From: an uncultured Campylobacter sp.
GTDB taxonomy: Bacteria; Campylobacterota; Campylobacteria; Campylobacterales; Campylobacteraceae
Length of the DNA stretch: 5,472 bases
Assembly: GCF_938017705.1 (NCBI RefSeq)
Contig: NZ_CALIIS010000203.1
Location: 1 to 5,472 of the forward strand
Direction: 5' to 3'
In this document: piece after piece, positions 1 to 5,321 of the stretch
Layout of the letters: each line of letters opens with the position of its first letter
Numbering within the stretch: the first letter of the stretch is position 1
Notes under the pieces: generated by a model
What the model was told of the DNA's origin: nothing
Database searches by the model: none
What the model saw: the letters and a program-made list of their open reading frames with translations, nothing else
Made by a program: the position numbers and the translations under genes

Positions 1-1282
1 AGTTGATGCTCGTTTTTTCCTTAACCATCGCGGGATTTACGCCCCACACGAGACTTAGCGCGTGCGCGGTCTGCTCGTCGTGCGCGATTGCGATGATATC
101 GATTTTAGCGCGGTTGCGTGCGAGTTTGATCGCCGAGCGCCCCGAGCCCGTGATCGAAAGTATCGCGCCCGCGCCCAGTCTTGCGGCAAGCGCTGCGGTG
201 CTTGAAGTGATCATATCGGTCTCGTCGTAGAAGTCGTAATCGTTAAATTTATCGTAAGGATAGATCTTTTCGGTCTCGCGGATCGTCTCGCTCATCGCGG
301 CGACCACGGCTGCGGGGTTTTTGCCGATGGCGCTTTCCTCGCTTAGCATCACGGCGTCGGTGCCGTCTAGCACGGCGTTTGCGACGTCGCTGATCTCGGC
401 TCTGGTAGCGCGCTCGTGCTCGGTCATGCTAAGCATCATCTGCGTGGCGGTTATGACGGGCTTTGAGCGGGCGTTGGCTAACGCGATGATGCGCTTTTGG
501 ATACGCGGGATCTCATAAAATGGCATCTCGATGCCTAGATCTCCGCGCGCGACCATTATGCCGTCGCTTGCCTTGATGATCTGCTCGATGTTTTCGACCG
601 CGTCGAATTTCTCGATCTTGGCGTAAATTTTAGCTTTTGAGCCCAGCGAGTTTAAAATTTCGCGCACGCGCAGGATGTCGTTTTGCGACTGCACGAAGGA
701 GATGCCTACGAAATTTACGCCATGCGCCGCGCCCCAGCGCAGATCCTCTAAGTCCTTTTGCGTGATGACGTCGATATTTAGGCGGGTGTTTGGGAAGTTC
801 ACCCCCTTATTTGAGCTTAAAAAGCCGTCGTTTTCGAGCACCGCCCGCACGCCTTGCTCGCTTACCGCGACTACCTTGGCGCGGATCGAGCCGTCGTAGA
901 GGTAGATAAACTCGCCTACTTTCATCAGCGGCAAAATTTCGGGGTGGTTGATACACAGCTCGTATTCGCCATCAGCGGTCTTTTTGCCGATGATTTCGCG
1001 AGGAAGGAAGGTGATTTTATCGCCCGTTTTTAGTTTAAAATTTTCCTCGAGTTTGCTGACGCGGATCTTTGGACCGCTGATGTCCTGAAATACGCCTACG
1101 CGCACGCCCAGGCTCTTTTCTACGGCGCGGATTTTGTTTAAATTTGCCTCGTGATACTCGTGCGTGCCGTGGCTGAAGTTCATCCTAAAGGCGTTGCAAC
1201 CCGCTTTTACCATCGCGCTCATCATCTCTTCGCTGTCGCTCGCAGGCCCGATGGTCGCTAAAATTTTGGTTTTTTTAAGCAT
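1..1282 (-). CDS. pyk: Pyruvate kinase, 3' end beyond the left edge (partial)
   Basis: This cytoplasmic glycolytic enzyme converts phosphoenolpyruvate and ADP to pyruvate and ATP. I translated the minus strand from ATG 1280-1282, preceded by the ribosome site AAAGGAG (GGAG at 1288-1291); 427 codons stay open to the edge. Pyruvate kinases are usually about 480 residues, so roughly 50 are missing. Visible parts: the N-terminal barrel segment with KTKILATIGPAS and FRMNFSHG (R33, N35, S37, H38); D67 in DISGPKIR; the B domain, about 72-165; the catalytic signature around K222 and E224 (IYAKIEKFDAV); the metal ligand D248 in MVARGDLGIE; T280 in ITATQMM; and the start of the C-terminal regulatory domain from about 350 (SITGSGRSAIKLA). 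K72 replaces the Glu found in potassium-dependent enzymes, suggesting the potassium-independent type. GC is high: three hand-counted 60-base lines give 65-68%, others 38-53%. It lies 311 bp downstream of mqo on the same strand. Identity is very secure. Confidence 0.97.
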   Translation of the reverse strand, partial: MLKKTKILATIGPASDSEEMMSAMVKAGCNAFRMNFSHGTHEYHEANLNKIRAVEKSLGVRVGVFQDISGPKIRVSKLEENFKLKTGDKITFLPREIIGKKTADGEYELCINHPEILPLMKVGEFIYLYDGSIRAKVVAVSEQGVRAVLENDGFLSSNKGVNFPNTRLNIDVITQKDLEDLRWGAAHGVNFVGISFVQSQNDILRVREILNSLGSKAKIYAKIEKFDAVENIEQIIKASDGIMVARGDLGIEMPFYEIPRIQKRIIALANARSKPVITATQMMLSMTEHERATRAEISDVANAVLDGTDAVMLSEESAIGKNPAAVVAAMSETIRETEKIYPYDKFNDYDFYDETDMITSSTAALAARLGAGAILSITGSGRSAIKLARNRAKIDIIAIAHDEQTAHALSLVWGVNPAMVKEKTSIN

Positions 1283-1323
1283 CTTTTCTCCTTTAAATTT
1301 AAAATTTATCGCCGCATTAGGCG

Positions 1324-1341
1324 AAATTTTGCGCAAAATTT
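1324..1341. promoter_or_regulatory. 18-bp perfect palindrome upstream of pyk
   Basis: AAATTTTGCGCAAAATTT reads identically on both strands over all 18 bases. It lies 42 bp upstream of the pyk start codon. A dyad of this size could be a repressor operator or a short hairpin in the leader. It also lies in a region full of shorter AT palindromes, so it may be one more variant of those, with a GCGC centre. The symmetry is seen directly; the function is inference. Confidence 0.35.
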
Positions 1342-1376
1342 TGAAATTTCTAAAATTTAAAATTCGTTAGACGAAG

Positions 1377-1590
1377 GAATTTTAAAATTTTATGGTGCGC
1401 GAGAATTTTAGAATTCTACGGCATGGTGAAATTTTAAAATTTCATAGCTTGCAGTGCAGGTTAAATTCTAAAAATTCGCGTTTGAATGAAATTCAAAAAT
1501 CCCCTATATATGTGAAGCGCGAGCAAAATTCTAAAATCCTCGCCGAAGTAAAATTTTAAAATTCTCGCCCGAGCGAAATTTAAAAATTCC
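1377..1590. repeat. Degenerate array of 16-bp AT palindromic cores, ~26-bp period
   Basis: Eight degenerate copies of a 16-bp core, roughly GAAATTYTAAAATTYC, start at 1377, 1403, 1428, 1462, 1488, 1524, 1550 and 1575. Start-to-start distances are 26, 25, 34, 26, 36, 26 and 25 bp. Copies are separated by GC-richer spacers of 9-10 bp, or 18-20 bp at the two longer intervals. A related ninth core lies at 1343-1358, 34 bp before the first. Because the cores are near-palindromic, each spacer can form the loop of a hairpin. The spacers differ from each other, unlike a simple tandem repeat, and the cores are far too short and variable for a CRISPR array. Confidence 0.6.
1559..1581 (-). terminator. 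Possible weak terminator after mqo
   Basis: On the minus strand, AAATTTCGC and GCGAGAATTT can pair as a 9-bp stem with one bulged G and a TCGG tetraloop, starting 12 bp after the mqo stop codon. The following tail is TAAAATTTT, a poor uridine tract. It may slow or end transcription, but it is also exactly what the local palindromic array would produce by chance, so termination before pyk is uncertain. Confidence 0.25.
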
Positions 1591-1593
1591 TCT

Positions 1594-2928
1594 TTATCGC
1601 ATCATTTCCGCGTCAAATTTTGCATCATCAAAGCTCACTCCCAAATATTCGCAGGCACTTTTTGCGTCGCGAAGTGCGTTGCCTAGGCAGCTCGTAGCGC
1701 CGGGGCTTGGGGTCATATTAAAGATAATCCCCGGATTTTCGCCTATTCTAGCTTCGCCTAAAAGCAGCTTTTTTTGCGAGTGTGAAATGACTTGCGGACG
1801 CACGCCGCCAAAGCCCTTGGCATAGTAAATATCCTCCTCGCGGATGCTAGGTATGATCTTGCGCGCATTTTTGACGAAAAGCTTTTTGCCTAAAATCGGT
1901 ATCTCAAAGCCTATATTGCGGATTAAGAAGTCCCTTACCTCGCTATCGCCAAAATTTTGCCAAATGACCTTGGCTACGTCCATGTCAAAATTTAATGATT
2001 GAAAAAATTCCGGCACCGAACGACAGCCCTTGTAGCGTTCAAGCTTTGGTAGCGTAAGTGCGGTAGGGCCGAATCTCGTGCAGCCGCCTGCGAGCAAATC
2101 CGGATCGCCGTGAAGCGCAGCAAATGGAAGCTTTGGGTTTTGCATCATGTAAACCTTGCCATTTAGAAGCTTTTGCTTGGTTAGATAGAAGCTGCCCGCG
2201 ATGCAAATCGTGCTAAGATCCTGCCCAAGCCCCATTTTGTGCGAATGAGCGCCTGCATCTACGACTACGAAATCAGCACTTAGCGAGAGTCTATTTGCGG
2301 TGCGGATATAGAACTTATCGCCTACTTTAGTGATGTTTTGCACTTCGGTATTTAGGTGCAGATCGCAGGTTTTGCCCTCCACGTTTTTAGCGTTTTGCAC
2401 AAAAGAATTCGCCATCGCGCCGTAATCGATCGTCGTGTAAACTCCCGATTGCACGCCCATTGCTACGATATCCTCCGCTCGCTCCTCACCGCGCCCGTCA
2501 AAAACTAGCTTGGGCTCGATTTTTTTGAGCTCTTCCTTGTCAAAAAGCTGCAGATACGGATAAAGCTCTTTAAATTTCTCAAAGCGCTCTTTTATGAGCT
2601 CTACCTCGCTCTCGCCCACGCCAAGAGCCATTTTCTGCCCTTGAAATAAAAATTTATTCTCATATCCGTGCTTTTGGCAATATTTCACGATCATATCCGC
2701 CTTGCGCTTGACTTCGGTCGCTTTTTGCAGGTCGTAGTTGGTCTCGATGTCGCCGCAATGAATCGTCTGGGAATTTGCACTGGCTTTAGAATTTAGCGTT
2801 GCAAGCCCTTCGTATTTTTCAAGTAGAGCGATATTTTTGATTCCGCTAAATTCTGCCAGTACATATGCTAGCGCGCTGCCCGTGATACCGCCGCCTATGA
2901 TGATTACTTCGTAATGTTTTTCTTGCAT
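1594..2928 (-). CDS. mqo: Malate:quinone oxidoreductase (FAD-dependent)
   Basis: This membrane-associated flavoprotein oxidises malate to oxaloacetate and gives the electrons to quinone, replacing NAD-linked malate dehydrogenase in the citric acid cycle. At 444 residues it fits the roughly 450-residue epsilonproteobacterial form (H. pylori HP0086 type) rather than the ~550-residue E. coli form. The N-terminus has the FAD-binding fold: VIIIGGGITGSALA (G12-x-G14-x-x-G17) with acidic E37 ending the second strand. NSQTIHCGDIETNY (52-65) is typical of the family. Near the C-terminus, KGFGGVRPQ and FNMTPSPGATSCLGNA form the second flavin-contact region. No transmembrane helix is visible, so association with the membrane would be peripheral. 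ATG 2926-2928 is preceded by AAGGA at 2935-2939, six bases away. It is divergent from the binding-protein gene and upstream of pyk on the same strand. A more general FAD-dependent oxidoreductase is the main alternative. Confidence 0.9.
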   Translation of the reverse strand: MQEKHYEVIIIGGGITGSALAYVLAEFSGIKNIALLEKYEGLATLNSKASANSQTIHCGDIETNYDLQKATEVKRKADMIVKYCQKHGYENKFLFQGQKMALGVGESEVELIKERFEKFKELYPYLQLFDKEELKKIEPKLVFDGRGEERAEDIVAMGVQSGVYTTIDYGAMANSFVQNAKNVEGKTCDLHLNTEVQNITKVGDKFYIRTANRLSLSADFVVVDAGAHSHKMGLGQDLSTICIAGSFYLTKQKLLNGKVYMMQNPKLPFAALHGDPDLLAGGCTRFGPTALTLPKLERYKGCRSVPEFFQSLNFDMDVAKVIWQNFGDSEVRDFLIRNIGFEIPILGKKLFVKNARKIIPSIREEDIYYAKGFGGVRPQVISHSQKKLLLGEARIGENPGIIFNMTPSPGATSCLGNALRDAKSACEYLGVSFDDAKFDAEMMR

Positions 2929-2983
2929 GCCCTTTCCTTATCGAATTTGGCTACAATTGTGCGAAAATTTCGCTTAAAAGCTA

Positions 2984-2989
2984 GTTATA
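2984..2989 (-). promoter_or_regulatory. Candidate -10 box for mqo
   Basis: The minus strand reads TTTTATAACTAGC here, giving a TATAAC hexamer after a T-run, 55 bp upstream of the mqo start codon. Campylobacter housekeeping promoters depend mainly on a TATAAT-like -10 element with poor -35 conservation, so this is a fair candidate, but the surroundings are AT-rich and other hexamers are possible. Confidence 0.3.
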
Positions 2990-3011
2990 AAAGCGTGAAT
3001 TTAGATGATTT

Positions 3012-3021
3012 TATATAAAAT
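3012..3021 (+). promoter_or_regulatory. Candidate -10 box for the TRAP binding-protein gene
   Basis: TATATAAAAT lies after a short T-rich stretch, 28 bp before the start codon at 3050. This would give a leader of roughly 20 bases that still contains the GGGAG ribosome site. TACAAT at 2952-2957 and TATAAA at 2986-2991 are alternatives for a longer leader. Confidence 0.4.
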
Positions 3022-3049
3022 TCGCACTATTTCATTTTGGGAGTAGTAT

Positions 3050-4234
3050 ATGAAAAAATCGATTCTTGTCGGATTAAGTTTGATTATAGCCACGTCGCTG
3101 TGGGGCGCAGATAAGAAAGTTTATCGCCTTAAGCTAGCTCAGACTTACGAGCTTAGTATGCCTATCGTAGGCGATGTCGCCAAGCGTATGGCAGATCTTG
3201 CAGATAGTATGTCTGATGGCAGGCTGAAAATCAGCATCGACGCGCCTAGCAAGCATAAAGCGCCTTTTGCAATCTATGATATGGTCAAAAACGGACAATA
3301 CGATTTAGGCTATACTGCGAGCTACTATTATAAAGGTAAAAATAGCGCAAATATGCTGTTTACGACGGTGCCTTTTGGTATGACGAAAGACGAACAGCAC
3401 GCTTGGTATTACTTCGGCGGAGGCAAGGAGCTAGCGGATAAATTCTATGCTAAAAGCAATCTAAAGGTCTTTAATATCCTAAATAGCGGCATGCAGATGG
3501 GTGGTTGGTTTAAAAAAGAGATTAATACGTTAGACGATCTAAAAGGGCTTAAATTTAGAATTCCAAGCTTTGGCGGGGAGGTTATGAGCCGCCTTGGCGT
3601 CGCAGTCGCTACGATACCGGTAGGTGAGCTATATATGGCGCTAGAGATGGGCACCATCGATGCGGTAGAGTGGGCAAGTCCTAGCTTTGATATACCTCTA
3701 GGCTTTCACAAGGTCGCAAATTACTATTATACGGGATGGCAAGAACCTGCTAGCGAGCAGCAGATAGTGATAAATCTACAAACTTGGCAGAAGCTTCCTA
3801 AGGATTTGCAAAATATCCTGGAAGCCTCTATCGCAAAGGCGCGCGAATACGCAGAAAACGAGACGTTTTATAAAAACGTAATAATTTGGGACGAGATCAA
3901 AAAGAAATATCCAAACGTTCAGATTCGCTCTTTTTCGCCTGAAATTATGCGTGCGCTTCGCAAGGCGACGGATGAAATTTTAGCCGAAGAAAGCGAGAAA
4001 AATCCCGATTTCAAAGAGATTTGGGAGAGCCAAAAGGCGTTTTTAGCTAAAGCTAGAACGTGGACGAAGATGGGTGATTTTACATATATCGAAAAAACAG
4101 GCGATGTTGAAGCCGAGCAGAATTTCACTGCTTCGGTGAAAAAAATCTCTGTTCCTGAGCCCGTAAATAGCGCAGCCAGCGAGATAAATGCAAGCACTGC
4201 CGCACCAAAAAACGAGGATAATCAGACGAAATAG
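3050..4234 (+). CDS. TRAP transporter solute-binding protein, DctP/TakP type
   Basis: This predicted periplasmic protein captures a small organic acid and delivers it to a sodium-driven TRAP permease. Residues 1-20 look like a signal peptide: MKKS, a hydrophobic core, then LWGA, with cleavage probably before D21. The mature domain (about 24-347) has TRAP-family marks: KLAQTYE, the ligand-clamp region GMQMGGWF (147-154), LKGLKFRIP with the conserved carboxylate-binding Arg (R170), and GTIDAVEWASP with E207-W208. These blocks most resemble the 2-oxo-acid binder TakP, so pyruvate or a related acid is a reasonable but unproven ligand. From about 348 to 394 there is an apparently disordered tail with three bacterial N-glycosylation sequons, N358, N380 and N391. 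ATG 3050 has GGGAG six bases upstream. No DctQ or DctM permease gene follows within the window, so the protein is an orphan here. Confidence 0.9.
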   Translation: MKKSILVGLSLIIATSLWGADKKVYRLKLAQTYELSMPIVGDVAKRMADLADSMSDGRLKISIDAPSKHKAPFAIYDMVKNGQYDLGYTASYYYKGKNSANMLFTTVPFGMTKDEQHAWYYFGGGKELADKFYAKSNLKVFNILNSGMQMGGWFKKEINTLDDLKGLKFRIPSFGGEVMSRLGVAVATIPVGELYMALEMGTIDAVEWASPSFDIPLGFHKVANYYYTGWQEPASEQQIVINLQTWQKLPKDLQNILEASIAKAREYAENETFYKNVIIWDEIKKKYPNVQIRSFSPEIMRALRKATDEILAEESEKNPDFKEIWESQKAFLAKARTWTKMGDFTYIEKTGDVEAEQNFTASVKKISVPEPVNSAASEINASTAAPKNEDNQTK

Positions 4235-4636
4235 TGCTTCGCTTTTAAGTTGCGTATCAAAACCTAGCATCAAGTCAAGAAGCGGCTTGAATTCGGTCGG
4301 CGATTTAAGAGATTTAGGCGAAGTGCGGGCGATTTGCTTATTGCAGCTGCGTAGCTCGGGATATCTTTAAAATTTTAATTTATGAAAGCGGTGATGAAAT
4401 TTTATCGCCTCTTAGCATTTAAGTTAAGGCGCGCAATTCGCATCACTGCGTTTAAAGCCCAATTTAAAAAGCCGCTCGGTTGCCGCCACACAAGGCTAGA
4501 ATTTTATCAAGCTCCAAGCCTCCTATCTTTTTGCTTTATTCTTTTATCTTTTGCGTTATTTAAGCTTGATATTCCGCCGTGCTCGCTTACGGGCGACATT
4601 GAGCGAGGGAGAATTTAATCTTGCTTTTTCATTTCG

Positions 4637-4678
4637 CGTAGTTAGCAGGGGAGCTTCGGCGAAGCGTGCTAATCTACG
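4637..4678. other. Imperfect hairpin, 16 base pairs
   Basis: The outer stem pairs CGTAG (4637-4641) with CTACG (4674-4678) and TTAGCA (4642-4647) with TGCTAA (4667-4672), with a single bulged T at 4673. After an internal loop (GGGGA against G), GCTTC (4653-4657) pairs with GAAGC (4661-4665) around a GGC triloop. There is no T-run on either side, so it does not look like a terminator. It could be part of a small RNA, a mobile-element end or a decayed structure. Confidence 0.5.
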
Positions 4679-4967
4679 ATTTCAAATTAGTAGCGTTCAT
4701 AAATTCCACATTTTAAAATTTCAGTGCTTTTATCTTGCAAATGCCGCTTTTAAATGAAATTTGCTTCGGGTTTTCTTGCTGTATAAAGCAGTGAACTTCA
4801 AATAAAATGCAAAATTTTAAAATTTACACGCTTAAATATCACAAGTAAGGAGAATTTAAAATTTTGTCTTTCGGAGATTAAGTAAAAAGCACGTTAGAAA
4901 AAAATTTGTAGGTCAAATTCCATTTTAAGCGATTGCGAATTTAAAAGCTTGCGTGTAAATTTTTTAA

Positions 4968-5008
4968 AGCCTGCTCTAGTTAGAATTTATCACTAAACTA
5001 GACGGGCT
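4968..5008. other. Imperfect hairpin, 15 base pairs
   Basis: AGCCTG (4968-4973) pairs with CGGGCT (5003-5008), including one G-T wobble; TCTAGT (4975-4980) pairs with ACTAGA (4997-5002); TAG (4981-4983) pairs with CTA (4993-4995). C4974 and A4996 are bulged and the loop is nine bases. On the minus strand the stem is followed by TTAAAAAATTT, so it could be a poor terminator for the gene entering from the right, about 310 bp after that gene's stop. A small RNA is an alternative. Confidence 0.45.
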
Positions 5009-5029
5009 CAGTCTTGGAATTTCACCGCG

Positions 5030-5290
5030 TAAATTTTAAAATTTTGCTTTTTGATTTCGCGCTTTATAATTTTAAGCGCTTTAAAATTCCGTGCGTCTTG
5101 AAATTTAAGATTTTAATCTACACTTTGAAATTTTACGTCGCAAAATTTAAAATTCTGAAAATAAAATTCCGCGCCTTGAAATTCTACGCTTTAAAATTTA
5201 TAATTTTAAAATTTTGTAGCCAAAATTTTAAAAGATTAAAATTTGAAATTTTGCCGCACCTTGAAATTTATAACCTCAAAGTCTTTAAAT
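5030..5290. repeat. Dense cluster of AAATTT-type AT cores
   Basis: More than ten variants of AAATTTTAAAATTT, CTTGAAATTT and CTTTAAAATT occur in about 260 bp, separated by short GC-richer words such as GCGC and ACGTCG. CTTGAAATT-like copies start near 5097, 5124, 5175 and 5260, so the spacing is irregular, unlike the array between mqo and pyk. A small inverted repeat, GCGCTT (5059-5064) and AAGCGC (5074-5079), encloses a TATAAT hexamer. Confidence 0.5.
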
Positions 5291-5321
5291 TTAACGCACC
5301 CGCCAAGCGTAGCAGCACCTA

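Larger units (their letters stand above)
1283..1593. other. Gene-free gap between mqo and pyk, AT-rich and repeat-filled
   Basis: No credible coding sequence was found on either strand. The gap holds the pyk ribosome site (1288-1297), a small hairpin TCGCC/GGCGA (1309-1324), an 18-bp perfect palindrome (1324-1341) and an array of AT-rich palindromic cores (1377-1590). I could not pick out a clear pyk promoter because TATA-like words occur throughout. Whether pyk is read through from mqo or has its own promoter is undecided. Confidence 0.8.
2929..3049. promoter_or_regulatory. Divergent intergenic promoter region
   Basis: These 121 bp separate the start codons of mqo (minus) and the TRAP binding protein (plus) and must hold the 5' signals of both unless transcription enters from further away. 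The region has an inverted repeat GCGAAA-A-TTTCGC at 2961-2973, a possible shared operator, and TATA-like hexamers on each strand. The plus-strand ribosome site is GGGAG at 3039-3043, six bases before ATG. Confidence 0.6.
4235..5321. other. 1.1-kb gene-free, AT-rich region
   Basis: I found no convincing gene on either strand. Open frames exist, for example plus 4382-4618 and 5014-5385, but they lack a good ribosome site, and the latter is a run of LKF/FKI residues produced by repeated AAATTT words. AT palindromic cores occur at 4366-4380, 4710-4721, 4811-4825 and 4852-4865, and densely from 5030 to 5290. Two strong imperfect hairpins (4637-4678 and 4968-5008) and a simpler one (4582-4607, CTCGCT/AGCGAG arms) stand out. 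No recognisable terminator with a U-tract follows the binding-protein gene. No tRNA or rRNA was recognised. Confidence 0.7.

Noticed and set aside
3..899. Plus-strand open frames at 3-230, 321-518 and 675-899
   Set aside because: These are antisense shadows of pyk, which is confirmed on the minus strand by its catalytic motifs throughout.
1377..1590. CRISPR array
   Set aside because: Cores are only about 16 bp, degenerate and purely AT-rich, and spacers are 9-20 bp; no cas genes are visible. This does not fit CRISPR dimensions.
3445..4273. Minus-strand open frames opposite the TRAP binding protein
   Set aside because: They are shadows of a well-supported gene, with no ribosome sites or recognisable motifs.
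4274..4290. Terminator after the TRAP binding protein (TCAAG/CTTGA arms)
   Set aside because: The stem has only five base pairs and no T-run follows, so it is not supportable as a rho-independent terminator.
4382..4618. Plus-strand open frame with a hydrophobic segment (FCFILLSFALFKL)
   Set aside because: There is no ribosome site in front of its ATG, the sequence before it is an AT core, the rest is basic and unlike any family I know, and it spans a hairpin. Not supported as a gene.
4841..4878. Small gene after TAAGGAG at 4845-4851
   Set aside because: A good ribosome-like word, but the only nearby start, TTG at 4864, opens a frame of five codons.
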